Positions 43,205-53,500 of a DNA stretch of 64,000 nucleotides are shown here, in pieces. This DNA comes from Burkholderia sp. Leaf177 (lineage in GTDB: Bacteria > Pseudomonadota > Gammaproteobacteria > Burkholderiales > Burkholderiaceae). Positions within the stretch are counted from its first letter, which is position 1; each line of letters starts with the position of its first letter. The stretch is from NCBI RefSeq assembly GCF_001424345.1, contig NZ_LMPF01000023.1, positions 682,977 to 746,976 of the forward strand, given 5' to 3'. The position numbers and the translations under genes are program-made. A model generated the notes under the pieces. That model saw nothing but the letters and a program-made list of their open reading frames with translations. It did no database searches and had not been told where the DNA came from.

Positions 43205-45661
43205 ATGACATCCGTCGACCTGGAGTTCGAACAACTCAACAGCACCGTCGATGCGCTCAGGCGCTCCATTTCAAACCGGCTCATGTACGGCGTCGGTAAA
43301 GATGCCGTCACCGCCCAGCCGCGAGACTGGCTGCATGCGGTGGAACTGGCGGTCCGCGACCGGCTGGTCGCCCGCTGGATGAAAACCACGCGGCAGCAAT
43401 ACGAGCAAGACGTCAAGCGTGTTTATTACCTGTCGATGGAGTTTTTGATCGGCCGGACCTTCACCAACGCGCTGCTTGCGCTTGGCATTCACGAGGAAGT
43501 CCGTGAAGCGCTTGACGGCCTCGGCGTGGATATCAACACCCTCGAAAACCTCGAGCCCGATGCCGCGCTTGGCAACGGCGGCCTCGGGCGCCTTGCGGCC
43601 TGTTTCCTCGATTCCATGGCGACCGTGGGCATTCCGGGTTTTGGCTACGGAATCCGCTATGAATACGGCATGTTCAGGCAGACCATCGTGGACGGCAATC
43701 AGGTCGAAACGCCCGATTACTGGCTGCGCGCGGGCAACCCGTGGGAATTCCCGCGGCCGGAAGTGAACTACGTGATTCATTTCGGCGGGCGCACCGTTCG
43801 TCACGAAGATCGCACCGAATGGATCGATACGGAACACGTGAACGCCATGGCGTACGACACCGTGATCCCGGGTTTTGCCACGACCGCGACCAACACGTTG
43901 CGCCTCTGGTCCGCGCGCGCGACCGACGAATTCGATCTTTCCGCGTTCAACCAGGGCGATTACCGTCGTTCTGTCGAAGCAAAAAATACCTCGGAACACG
44001 TGTCCCGTCTGCTTTATCCGGACGACTCCACGCAAGCCGGACGCGAATTGCGTTTGCGGCAGGAATACTTCTTTGTGTCGGCGACCATGCAGGACCTGAT
44101 CCGCCGATATCAACGCACGCACACGCATTTCGGGCGGCTTGCAGAGAAGGTCGCGGTGCATCTGAACGACACCCATCCGGTGCTCGCGATTCCCGAGTTG
44201 ATGCGCCTGCTCGTGGACACGCATCATCTGCCGTGGGACAAGGCGTGGAAACTCGTGCAACAGATGTTCTCGTACACGAATCACACGCTCATGCCCGAAG
44301 CGCTCGAAACGTGGGACGTGGAGATGTTGTCGCGTTTGTTGCCGCGTCACCTTGAAATCATCTTCGACATCAACGCGGATTTCCTCAAGCAAGTAGGCGA
44401 GAAGTTTGGCCGCGACATGGAGTTGATCCGCCGCATTTCGCTCGTGGACGAATACGGCCAGCGCCGCGTGCGCATGGCGCATTTGGCGATTGTTGCAAGT
44501 CACACGGTGAACGGTGTGTCGAAGCTGCATTCGCAATTGATGACGCAGAATATTTTCTCGGATTTCGCGCGCATGTATCCCGATCGATTCACGAATGTGA
44601 CGAACGGCATTACACCGCGGCGATGGTTGTCGCAAGCGAGTCCGAGACTCTCTTCGCTTATCGATGAACGGCTTGGACCGCGCTGGCGTACCGACCTGTT
44701 CGAACTCGCTCGCTTGCGCGAATGGCGCGACGATCCGGAGTTCATGGCGGCTTTCCACGAAGCGAAGTTCGCTAGCAAGGTGCGGCTCGCCGCGCGCGCG
44801 AAGCTTGAAACGGGCGCGATCATCGACCCGAATGCGCTGTTCGATCTCCAGGTCAAGCGCATTCACGAGTACAAGCGGCAGTTGCTGAACATCCTGCATG
44901 TGATCGTGCGATACAACCGCATTCGCGAAGCGCCGGAGAAGGCGTGGACGCCGCGCGTGGTGATGTTTGCCGGCAAGGCGGCTTCGGCCTACAAGATGGC
45001 GAAAACCATCATCAAGCTGATCAACGACGTGGCAGAGGTCGTCAATAATGATCCGCTGATTGGTGACCGGTTGAAGGTCGGGTTCATTCCGAACTATGGG
45101 GTGAGTGTTGCCGAGCTGATCATTCCGGCGGCGGATCTGTCGCAACAAATATCGATGGCCGGCACCGAAGCGTCGGGCACTGGCAACATGAAGCTTGCGT
45201 TGAACGGTGCGCTGACTATTGGCACGCTGGATGGCGCGAACATTGAAATCTGCGATGCCGTTGGCCGCGAGAACATGTTTATTTTCGGGCATTCGACCGA
45301 GGAGATCGACGCGTTGCGTGCGACGGGTTATCGGCCGCGGCAGATCTACGAGGAGAATCCCGAACTGAAGACGGCGCTCGACCAGATCCGGCTCGGGCAC
45401 TTTTCGCCGGACCAGCCGCACCGCTTCTACGACATCTTCCACACGCTCGTTGACTGGGGCGATCACTATATGGTGCTCGCCGATTTCGACAGCTTCGATC
45501 ACGCGCAAGCCGAGGTCGACGCCAAGTTCCTCGACAAAGATGCGTGGACCCGAAGCGCGATTGAAAACGTCGCAGGCATGGGCATTTTCTCGTCGGACCG
45601 CACGATTGCCGAATATGCGAAGCACATCTGGCACGTGGAGCCGTTGGTGGTGAACACGTAG
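43205..45661 (+). CDS. glgP: Glycogen/starch/alpha-glucan phosphorylase
   Basis: This 818-residue enzyme is full length for the family. The PLP lysine Lys663 stands in EASGTGNMKLALNG, and the N-terminal part has GNGGLGRLAACFLDS. It releases glucose 1-phosphate from glycogen or maltodextrin with inorganic phosphate. The ATG at 43205 has GGAGAG six bases upstream; the ORF start at 43139 lies in the leader. No other glycogen gene is near. It follows the phosphonate locus after 237 bases and has its own terminator. Confidence 0.95.
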   Translation: MTSVDLEFEQLNSTVDALRRSISNRLMYGVGKDAVTAQPRDWLHAVELAVRDRLVARWMKTTRQQYEQDVKRVYYLSMEFLIGRTFTNALLALGIHEEVREALDGLGVDINTLENLEPDAALGNGGLGRLAACFLDSMATVGIPGFGYGIRYEYGMFRQTIVDGNQVETPDYWLRAGNPWEFPRPEVNYVIHFGGRTVRHEDRTEWIDTEHVNAMAYDTVIPGFATTATNTLRLWSARATDEFDLSAFNQGDYRRSVEAKNTSEHVSRLLYPDDSTQAGRELRLRQEYFFVSATMQDLIRRYQRTHTHFGRLAEKVAVHLNDTHPVLAIPELMRLLVDTHHLPWDKAWKLVQQMFSYTNHTLMPEALETWDVEMLSRLLPRHLEIIFDINADFLKQVGEKFGRDMELIRRISLVDEYGQRRVRMAHLAIVASHTVNGVSKLHSQLMTQNIFSDFARMYPDRFTNVTNGITPRRWLSQASPRLSSLIDERLGPRWRTDLFELARLREWRDDPEFMAAFHEAKFASKVRLAARAKLETGAIIDPNALFDLQVKRIHEYKRQLLNILHVIVRYNRIREAPEKAWTPRVVMFAGKAASAYKMAKTIIKLINDVAEVVNNDPLIGDRLKVGFIPNYGVSVAELIIPAADLSQQISMAGTEASGTGNMKLALNGALTIGTLDGANIEICDAVGRENMFIFGHSTEEIDALRATGYRPRQIYEENPELKTALDQIRLGHFSPDQPHRFYDIFHTLVDWGDHYMVLADFDSFDHAQAEVDAKFLDKDAWTRSAIENVAGMGIFSSDRTIAEYAKHIWHVEPLVVNT

Positions 45662-45680
45662 GCTTCTTCTCTGCGATGCG

Positions 45681-45708
45681 AGTTGCGCGGGCTAAGGTCC
45701 GCGCAACT
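45681..45708 (+). terminator. Terminator after glgP
   Basis: AGTTGCGCGG at 45681-45690 and CCGCGCAACT at 45699-45708 form a perfect 10-base stem with an 8-base loop, followed by a short T/C-rich tract. It sits 19 bases after the glgP stop. Confidence 0.7.
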
Positions 45709-45763
45709 TCCGCTTCCTGGCTTCGGCGCAATGCCGCAGCCGGCCTGAATCCAGTGCCTCTAA

Positions 45764-46123
45764 TCAGCAACGCAAGCTGTAGGTCGTGGCGCGTCCAAGC
45801 GTCGCCTGCTCGAAGCGCGAAGTGATGATGCCTATCACGTCGCTCAGCGAACGCGACGGCACTTCCACATGAAGCGTAAGGCAGTCATGGCGGCGATCCG
45901 TTGCAATGACCTGCATGCGTGCTTCGCCACCCAGCGCCTTTTGCAATATGCGGCGTGGTCCGCTGGAATCGAGGCCCGGAAGGGTGACATCGAAGGCGAC
46001 TACCGTATGGAGTTTGCGCGTGGCCCGTGCAATCGACTGGACCACTGACAGGGACGGGGAACGGACCGGGGAAGCTACGCTTGCCTGAACAACGCTTGCT
46101 TGAACAACGCTTGCCTGAAGCAT
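45764..46123 (-). CDS. Hypothetical protein, possible ACT-like fold
   Basis: A frame of up to 119 residues. The C-terminal 75 residues have a strand-helix-strand pattern with CLTLHVEVPSRSLSDVIGII and recall small ferredoxin-like ligand domains, but I do not recognise the family. The first 15 residues are made of tandem QASVV repeats from a 15-base DNA repeat and may lie upstream of the real start. No good ribosome-binding site precedes 46123. Confidence 0.5.
   Translation of the reverse strand: MLQASVVQASVVQASVASPVRSPSLSVVQSIARATRKLHTVVAFDVTLPGLDSSGPRRILQKALGGEARMQVIATDRRHDCLTLHVEVPSRSLSDVIGIITSRFEQATLGRATTYSLRC
46077..46120. repeat. 15-base tandem repeat, 2.9 copies
   Basis: The unit ACGCTTGCCTGAACA is repeated at 46077-46091, 46092-46106 (one C-to-T change) and 46107-46120 (last copy cut short). 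It lies in the 5' end of the hypothetical gene and would encode QASVV units if translated. Repeats of a multiple of three preserve the frame when copy number changes. Confidence 0.85.
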
Positions 46124-46229
46124 TGGATGATGCGCCGTCTCGCGACGTGCGGTGGTTGGAACACCACCACTTTAGCGAGCGGCGCATTAACGCGGGACAT
46201 CGATCAATGATGTCCGCGTAAAGAATGTA

Positions 46230-46658
46230 TTAAAGCGGATTGATTCCTTGAACCGGTTCGGGCGAACTTTTCGCCGCGGTCTGAGCCGCAACCGCTTCGC
46301 GCACGAGCGTTGCCACGCGTTGCGCGAACTCCTCGTCTTTTGTAGTGAACACCTCACGCTCGCCGTCCGGCACCGTCACGTACATCCGATAAATCACGTC
46401 CTGCGTGATCCACGACAGATATCCGACCACCGCGATCATGATGCCGAGCACCAGCGCCGGGCCCGATCCGAGAAAGCCTCCTATTACTGCAACGATCACG
46501 CCAATGACACTCACGGCGATAGGTAATGGCTTTTGTCGCGGGATCATTTTGACGGTTGCATCGCGCAGATCGCGTAGCGGATAAAGCTGGCCCGCAGCGC
46601 TCAAACCCGCGCGGGCAAAGGTGATTCCACGTTCGTTAAAGGGCAGGTCGTGTTGCAT
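46230..46658 (-). CDS. DUF6232-type two-TM membrane protein
   Basis: This 142-residue protein has a short polar N-terminus (MQHDLPFNERGITFARAG), two membrane segments (about 47-67 and 70-87) and a soluble C-terminal helix region. This matches DUF6232-type proteins; no function is known. It is close to the VOC gene (divergent, 205 bases). The ribosome-binding site is weak. Confidence 0.7.
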   Translation of the reverse strand: MQHDLPFNERGITFARAGLSAAGQLYPLRDLRDATVKMIPRQKPLPIAVSVIGVIVAVIGGFLGSGPALVLGIMIAVVGYLSWITQDVIYRMYVTVPDGEREVFTTKDEEFAQRVATLVREAVAAQTAAKSSPEPVQGINPL

Positions 46659-46863
46659 GTGGCGAAGTCTTCAGCAGAATAAAGGCGCAGATTAACAGAC
46701 CGGCGGCGCTTTCATGCTCTCGCCCATTGTCGCATCGGGGTGCTTGGCGATTGCCCATGCAGGTTGTGACACAGTTACAAATGAAATTTTTTGAGTTTGC
46801 GGTTGATGTCGATTCTGAAGGTTGTCGTTCGTCGTCCAGGTGTAACCCTCACGGAGACAAGGT

Positions 46864-47259
46864 ATGACTACGATATTGAATGAAAGCCGCGCATTCAGCG
46901 GGTTTTCGGTGCCGGACCTCGATGCAGCTAAAACTTTCTATGGCGAGACGCTCGGACTCGATGTCACGACCGGTTCCATGGGCGTTTTGGAATTGCATCT
47001 GGCGGGTGGCAATCACGTGTTGATCTACCCGAAGGCGAATCATGAGCCGGCGAGCTACACCATGCTCAACTTCCCCGTCGCGAACGTGGAACGTACCGTC
47101 GATGAACTCACTGCACGTGGCGTGCGTTTCGAAAAATACAACATGCCTCAGCTGAAGACAGATGCCAAGGGCATTTGCCGCGATCCCCGCGGTCCTGTGA
47201 TTGCGTGGTTCACGGATCCTGCCGGCAACATTCTCTCGGTGCTGGAACCGGATAAATGA
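46864..47259 (+). CDS. VOC-family (glyoxalase/dioxygenase fold) protein
   Basis: This 131-residue protein is a two-module VOC fold (SVPDLDAAKTFYGETLGLDV, and DPAGNILSVLEPDK near the end). Members are lyases, dioxygenases or resistance proteins; metal ligands are not clear here. Start ATG has GGAG upstream. It converges with the LysR gene with a 29-base gap. Its role in the furan locus, if any, is unknown. Confidence 0.88.
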   Translation: MTTILNESRAFSGFSVPDLDAAKTFYGETLGLDVTTGSMGVLELHLAGGNHVLIYPKANHEPASYTMLNFPVANVERTVDELTARGVRFEKYNMPQLKTDAKGICRDPRGPVIAWFTDPAGNILSVLEPDK

Positions 47260-47288
47260 GGCTTGAAGCAACCCTTGAAACAAAGGCG

Positions 47289-48203
47289 CTAGGCGTGTAT
47301 TGCCGATTCACTCGATACGAGCCGCAATTCATCCGCGATAGTTGCAATCAACGCTTCGGCGGCAGCACTCAGCGGACGTCGCGGATGACTGATCCGCACG
47401 ATATGCCGGACGATCCTCGGCGCGAGAATGGGATAGGCGCGCAACGTGCCCCGACGGACCGCGCGTTCCACCACGATGCGCGGGAGGATCGTCGCAAAGC
47501 GCGTGCTCTCCACTACTTTCACGAGTGTGCTGAGTACGTCGATTTCGAAACGCGGCGCAAGCAATACGTCCTCGTGCTGGGCGGCGGTATCGAGTACACC
47601 TCGAAGGCCGTGACGTTTCGTCGGCAATACGAGTTCGAGATCAGGCAACTGAGCGAGCTCGATTGCATGTGGCAAATCAGGACCGTGCGTGGCGCTCGTC
47701 ACCAGCACCATTTCTTCATCCAGCAGCGGTTGCGAGTCGAGTGAAAGCCGCGCGCGCGGCTTGTTGATGAGCGCGGCGTCCAGTTGTCCGCCCGAAACCC
47801 AGTCGATGAACGTCGCAGTGTAGCCATCGGCAACGGTCACTTCCACATGCGGATAACGCGCGTGAAAACGCGACAGCGAATCGGCGAGCACGCTCTCGGT
47901 CACGGACGCAATCAGCCCGATGGAGACATGACCCGTCACGACTTCGTCGCGCTGCACGAGTTGCTGGCGCGCGTGGGCGAGGTCGCGCATGATCGGCAAA
48001 AAGAGGCGATACATGAGACGCCCCGCAGCGGTGGGCGCCATGCCATGCGCACCGCGTTCGAAGAGCTGTTGATGCAGTTCGTCTTCAAGTTTCGCAATCT
48101 GCATGCTCAGCGCCGGCTGCACGATGTTCAATCGCTTGGCCGCGCGCGTGACGGAACCGTCCTCGAACAAAGCGATGAAGTATTGAATCTGCTTCAGGTC
48201 CAT
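47289..48203 (-). CDS. hmfR1: LysR regulator of the furan (hmf) locus
   Basis: This 304-residue LysR protein has the N-terminal winged helix (about 1-60) and a substrate-binding C-terminal half. It is divergent from hmfF, the expected place for the activator of the operon. Its first 36 residues are identical to those of the second regulator at the other end of the locus, while the effector domains differ more. The symbol follows the layout of the known furan locus of Cupriavidus; which regulator is R1 or R2 is my choice. Confidence 0.82.
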   Translation of the reverse strand: MDLKQIQYFIALFEDGSVTRAAKRLNIVQPALSMQIAKLEDELHQQLFERGAHGMAPTAAGRLMYRLFLPIMRDLAHARQQLVQRDEVVTGHVSIGLIASVTESVLADSLSRFHARYPHVEVTVADGYTATFIDWVSGGQLDAALINKPRARLSLDSQPLLDEEMVLVTSATHGPDLPHAIELAQLPDLELVLPTKRHGLRGVLDTAAQHEDVLLAPRFEIDVLSTLVKVVESTRFATILPRIVVERAVRRGTLRAYPILAPRIVRHIVRISHPRRPLSAAAEALIATIADELRLVSSESAIHA

Positions 48204-48333
48204 TTTTTTCGGTGGCTCGGTGGCGTCGGCCTCGGAATATCAAGGCATCAATAAGTCTAATGAAGCTGCCCATTTTTATCATTACATCTTAGACGAGCAT
48301 TCATCGCCAAGGCGCACCACATTGATACCCCGT

Positions 48334-48363
48334 CGTGTTTGGAGTGGCATCGGGGCAAACACG
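48334..48363. promoter_or_regulatory. Inverted repeat in hmfR1-hmfF intergenic region
   Basis: CGTGTTTG at 48334-48341 and CAAACACG at 48356-48363 are perfect 8-base inverted arms with a 14-base spacer. They stand about 95 bases before hmfF and 130 before hmfR1. A second, weaker set (TAATGA 48258-48263, TCATTA 48279-48284) lies nearer to hmfR1. LysR binding is inferred. Confidence 0.5.
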
Positions 48364-48458
48364 GATATCACCCTGAATGATCGAAGACATCAAAAAACAG
48401 TATTAGAAGTTATATCGGCATCTCGTTACCCTTCAAATCAGTAACAAGGAGACGAAAG

Positions 48459-49940
48459 ATGAATCAACGCGAAGCCGCAACGCACGGTGGCGCAACCCAC
48501 GCAGCAGATAAGCAGGATTTCGACGTGTTGTCGTTGCGCGGCTGGCTGTCGCATCTTTCGGCCACCGGACGCGTGGCCACGATCGGTAAGCGGGTATCGC
48601 TGAAACACGAGCTTGCAGCAATCGCAAAACAGCTCGACGGCACGCAGGCGGCAGTGTTCCTCGCGCCCGGAAATCACGCGATTCCGGTCGTCAGCGGTTT
48701 CATGTCGAAGCGCGCGTGGATTGCGGAAGCGATGGGTGTGGCCGAGAAAGACCTGTTGAAACGTTTTCGCGATGCCGCCGATAACCCGCTGCCATGGAAG
48801 GAAGTCATCTCGCGCGATGCCGCCTGTCAGCAGGTCGTGCATACCGATGGCATCGACCTTCACGCGTTGCTGCCCATTCCCACGCATAGCGAGCACGACA
48901 ACGGTCCGTACATTACTGCAGGGCTCGTTATTGCGCGCAATCCGCGCACGGGCGTGCAGAACGTCTCCATCAACCGGATCCAGGTTCACGCGCGTGACCG
49001 CATGGCAATCCTGCTGTTGCCGCGTCATCTCTACGCGTTTCAGAGGGAGGCGGAAGCCGCGGGCGATGCGCTCGATGTTGCCGTTGCGATCGGCGTCGAT
49101 CCACTCACCATGCTCGCGTCGCAAGCGATTTCGCCCATCGATTTCGATGAACTCGAAATTGCCGGCGCGTTGCATGGCGCGCCGTTGCCGGTGGTGAAAT
49201 GCGTCACGAACGATGTACGTGTGCCGGCCTTCGCGGAGATCGTGATCGAAGGGCGCATCCTGCCGAACGTGCGCGAAGCTGAAGGACCGTTCGGCGAGTT
49301 TCCGAAGTACTACAGCGCGCAGGAAGCGCGTGAAGTGATTGAAGTTACCGCGGTGACGCATCGCAGGAATCCGATTTATCACACGATTGTTCCTGCCGAA
49401 ATGGAGCATCTGCTGCTCGGCGCCATCCCTCGTGAGGCAACGCTGTTGTCGCATCTTCAGCGCAGTCATCCCGGCGTGACCGACGTGCATCTTTCGGTTG
49501 GCGGCGTATGCCGTTACCACCTCTGGGTGCAGTTTGCGAAGAAGCGCGAGGGCGAGGCGAAGAACGTGATCTTGTGCGCGTTCGGCGCGCATTACGACAT
49601 CAAGCAGGTGGTGGTCGTGGATACGGATGTCGATATCCATGATCCCGCCGAAATTGAATGGGCCATCGCCACCCGCTTTCAGGCCGATCGCGATCTCGTG
49701 CTGATTCCAGGCGCGCAAGGCTCGCCGCTGGACCCGTCGACGACTGTCGGCCAGCCTGACGATGCACCATCGCATCTTCAGGGCATCAGCACGAAGATGG
49801 GCCTAGACGCCACGCGTCCAGTCGTTTATGCAGGCCACGTGTTTACCCGCGTGCGTATTCCGGGTCATGACTCTGTCGATCTGGAAACGCTCGTCGCCGC
49901 CGATAACGCCGCGTTCAACACCTACCTGAGCCAGTCATGA
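48459..49940 (+). CDS. hmfF: 2,5-furandicarboxylate decarboxylase, UbiD family
   Basis: This 493-residue protein is a UbiD decarboxylase, with the motif EGPFGEFPKYYS and further family features. It needs prenylated FMN, made by HmfG downstream. By analogy with the furan locus of Cupriavidus basilensis it removes one carboxyl of furan-2,5-dicarboxylate to give 2-furoate. AAGGAG precedes the ATG. The stop overlaps hmfG by four bases (ATGA). General UbiD enzymes act on many aromatic acids; the context makes the furan substrate likely. Confidence 0.9.
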   Translation: MNQREAATHGGATHAADKQDFDVLSLRGWLSHLSATGRVATIGKRVSLKHELAAIAKQLDGTQAAVFLAPGNHAIPVVSGFMSKRAWIAEAMGVAEKDLLKRFRDAADNPLPWKEVISRDAACQQVVHTDGIDLHALLPIPTHSEHDNGPYITAGLVIARNPRTGVQNVSINRIQVHARDRMAILLLPRHLYAFQREAEAAGDALDVAVAIGVDPLTMLASQAISPIDFDELEIAGALHGAPLPVVKCVTNDVRVPAFAEIVIEGRILPNVREAEGPFGEFPKYYSAQEAREVIEVTAVTHRRNPIYHTIVPAEMEHLLLGAIPREATLLSHLQRSHPGVTDVHLSVGGVCRYHLWVQFAKKREGEAKNVILCAFGAHYDIKQVVVVDTDVDIHDPAEIEWAIATRFQADRDLVLIPGAQGSPLDPSTTVGQPDDAPSHLQGISTKMGLDATRPVVYAGHVFTRVRIPGHDSVDLETLVAADNAAFNTYLSQS

Positions 49941-50563
49941 CGAGCACGCAAAAGCTCCAGCGTATCGTCGTCGGCATATCCGGCGCGAGCGGCGCGATGA
50001 TCGGCGTGCGGCTGCTCGAAGCGCTGCGCCGCATCGGCACGCATGAAACGCATCTGATCGTGTCGGCATCGGGCGCGGTGACGGCGGCGCAAGAGCTGGG
50101 TATCGGGCGCCATGACCTCGATGGTCTTGCCGATGTCGTGCACAACGTACGCGACGTCGGGGCATCGGTTGCAAGCGGATCGTTTGTCACGAGCGGCATG
50201 GTGATCGCGCCATGCTCGATGAAAACCCTCGCCGCCGTTGCAAATGGTTTTTCGGACAACCTGCTCACGCGCGCTGCCGACGTGATGCTCAAGGAACGCC
50301 GCCGGCTTGTCCTCGTGGCGCGCGAAACGCCGCTCAACCTCGCGCATCTTCGCAACATGACGCTCGCCACCGAAATGGGCGCGATCGTGATGCCGCCCGT
50401 GCCGGCTTTCTATGCGCACCCGAAGACCATCGACGACGTGGTGAGCCATACGGTAGGGCGTATTCTGGATTTATTCGGTGTCGAGCATCGCGAGATTGAA
50501 AATCGCTGGAGCGGTCTTGCCGATGAATTCGGTTCGCGCAGCGACACCGGAGCCGACGAATGA
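49937..50563 (+). CDS. hmfG: UbiX-type flavin prenyltransferase
   Basis: This 208-residue protein has the UbiX start IVVGISGASGAMIGVRLLEAL and the motifs PCSMKTLAAVA and DNLLTRAADVMLKE. It makes the prenyl-FMN cofactor of HmfF. Overlaps hmfF and hmfA by four bases on each side. A general ubiX copy must exist elsewhere if the cell makes ubiquinone this way, so this copy is dedicated. Confidence 0.93.
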   Translation: MTSTQKLQRIVVGISGASGAMIGVRLLEALRRIGTHETHLIVSASGAVTAAQELGIGRHDLDGLADVVHNVRDVGASVASGSFVTSGMVIAPCSMKTLAAVANGFSDNLLTRAADVMLKERRRLVLVARETPLNLAHLRNMTLATEMGAIVMPPVPAFYAHPKTIDDVVSHTVGRILDLFGVEHREIENRWSGLADEFGSRSDTGADE

Positions 50564-53500
50564 ACCAGCGTGAACCAGCCGGCTTTGCTGCAATCAACGC
50601 GCACGCTTCTGACGTGGTGGAACCCGCGCACGATACGAGGCCGAAGCGTCATGTCGGGCAGTCAGTCGAGCGCTTCGAAGATCCCGCAATCCTCACGGGT
50701 CGCGGCCGCTACGGCGACGACATCGGCATCAAGCCCGGTACATTGCATGCAGCGATTCTCCGCTCGCCGCACGCGCATGCCGAACTCGTTTCGCTGGACA
50801 CGAGCAACGCGTTGAACGCTGAAGGCGTGCGCGCGGTGTTGACGCGCGATGATCTTCGCGCGTGGTCGCGGCCATTCGTCGTCGGCGTGAAATCGAAGAT
50901 GGAGCAATGGTCGCTCGCAACGGACCGCGTGCGTTATGTGGGCGAACCGGTGGCGGTCGTGATGGCCGAATCGCGGGCGCTCGCTGAAGACGCGCTCGAT
51001 CTGATCAAAGTCGAATACCGGACGCTCGATCCGGTGACATCCATTGAAGGTGCATTGAAGGACGATGCATGCGTGCTGCATCCGAGCGTCGAGACGAACG
51101 TCATCAGCGATCGCAGTTTTCGATACGGCGAGCCTGAAGCTGCTTTCAATGACGCGCCGCATCGCGTGAAGATCGAAGCGCATTATCCGCGCAACACGTG
51201 TGCGCCGATCGAATGCGGCGTGGTTATCGCCGAGTATCTTTCCGGCGATGAAGGCTACGACGTCACGTCGAATTTCATGGGCCCGTTCTCGTTGCATGCC
51301 GTCATGGCCCTGGCGTTGAATGTGCCGGCGAACCGCCTTCGTCACAAGGCGCCGCGCGATTCGGGCGGCAGCTTCGGCGTCAAGCAGGCCGTGTTTCCGT
51401 ATGTGGTGCTGATGTGCCTGGCCTCGCGCAAGGCGAATGCGCCAGTGAAGTATGTCGAGGATCGGCTCGAGCACCTGAGTGCGGCGACATCGGCCACGGC
51501 ACGCCTTACCACGCTCGAAGCGGCCGTCGAAAACGATGGCCGGATCACCGCGCTGAACTACGATCAGACAGAGGATTGCGGCGGGTATCTGCGCGCGCCG
51601 GAACCTGCCACGTTTTATCGGATGCATGGCTGTCTGACGGGCGCCTATGACATTCCGAACCTGCTTGTGCGCAACCGGGTCGTGCTGACGAACAAGACGC
51701 CTACGGGCCTCGTACGCGGGTTCGGCGGGCCGCAGGTTTATTTCGCGCTCGAGAGGCTGATGCAACGCATCGCGATCGAACTGAATCTCGACGTGCTCGA
51801 TGTGTATCGACGCAACTTTGTTCCCGCCCATGCATTCCCCTATCGCGCGGCAGCGGGTGCGTTGCTCGATTCGGGCAACTATCAGGAAGCGTTGCGACGT
51901 TCGATTGCCGAAGGCGGCTACGAAGAGCTGAAGGCACGCCGCGATACCGCGCGCAGCGAAGGGCGTTTATACGGCATCGGCTTTGCTGCGATTGTCGAGC
52001 CTTCGGTATCGAACATGGGTTACATCACGACCGTGATGCCCGCGGAAGCACGCAAAAAAGCCGGTCCGAAAAGCGGCGCGATTGCGAGCGCAACGGTCAG
52101 CGTCGACTTGCTCGGCGGCGTGGTCGTGACGATCGCGTCGACGCCGGCAGGGCAGGGGCATATGACGGTGTGCGCGCAAGTCGTGGCCGACGCGCTGGGT
52201 TTGTCGCCGCATGAAATTGTGGTGAACGTGGAGTTCGATACCCATAAGGACGCGTGGTCGGTGGCCGCCGGAAACTATTCGAGCCGCTTCGCGGGCGCGG
52301 TCGCGGGCACGGTGCATCTTGCGGCGGTCAAGGTGCGGGACAAGCTTGCGCGGATCGTTTCGTCACAACTGAAATGCCAGCCCGAAGAGATTCGTTTCGA
52401 AGGCGGACGAATCTATAGAGACGGCGATGCGGACCGCGCCATGCCCTTCGGCCGCGTGGCGAGCAATGCGCCTCACTGGGCGCCCGCGCTGCTGCCCGCA
52501 GGCGAAGAGCCGGGCTTGCGCGAGACGGTCTTCTGGACGCCGCCGAACATGGATGCGCCGGATGAACAGGACCGTATCAACACATCGGCGGCTTATGGTT
52601 TTGCATTCGATATGTGCGGCGTGGAAGTGGATCGTGCAACGGGGCGGGTGCGTATCGACCGTTATGTGACCACGCACGATGCCGGCACGTTGCTGAATCC
52701 CGCGCTCGCCGACGGGCAGATTCGCGGAGCCTTTGCGCAAGGACTCGGCGCGGCTTTGATGGAAGAGTTCCGCTACGGATCGGACGGCAGTTTTCAGTCG
52801 GGGACGCTCGCCGATTACCTGATGCCGACAACATGCGAAGTGCCGGATCCGATCATCGTGCATATGGAAACGCCGTCGCCATTCACGCCGCTGGGCGCGA
52901 AAGGTTTGGGCGAAGGCAACAACATGAGTACGCCGCCGTGCGTGGCGAACGCGGTTGCGGATGCACTGGGTGTCGATGACATTCGCTTGCCGCTGACACC
53001 GTCGAAAGTGATGGGTCTGATCGGGATCGACGATCCGGAACCCTCGCGGCCCGAATTCCGCGAAGCGCAGCAGAAAAAGCCCGCGTTGCCGGGCGCGAAG
53101 GCGCTGACCGCGCAGGGCAGCGTGGACCTGCCGGCATCGCCCGAGGCGATCTTCGCAGTGCTGCTCGACCCGGCGGCGCTCGCCAAAGTGATCCCGGGTT
53201 GCCACGCGCTCGAAGCGAAGGGCGAGAACACGTATCGCGCGGATGTGACCGTTGGCGTTGGCATGATCAAGGCGCGTTTTGAGGCGGAGATCGGATTGTC
53301 CGATCTCGATCCACCGCATCGTTTGCGGCTTGCCGGCGCAGGGATGTCGTCGCTTGGCAGCGCGCGGGGAAATGGTCTGGTTGAACTTACTCCTATCGAT
53401 ACAGGCACGCGGCTGACGTACGACTACGAGGCGCAAGTCTCGGGCAAGGTCGCGGCGGTCGGCGGCCGCATGCTCGAAGGCGCGGCGAAGGTCGTGCTGC

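Noticed and set aside
43271..45634. 787-codon frame opposite glgP
   Set aside because: It is Arg- and His-rich with no known motif and lies fully antisense to a complete phosphorylase, a common effect of high GC.
48438..49775. 445-codon frame opposite hmfF
   Set aside because: Antisense shadow; the plus frame holds the UbiD motifs.
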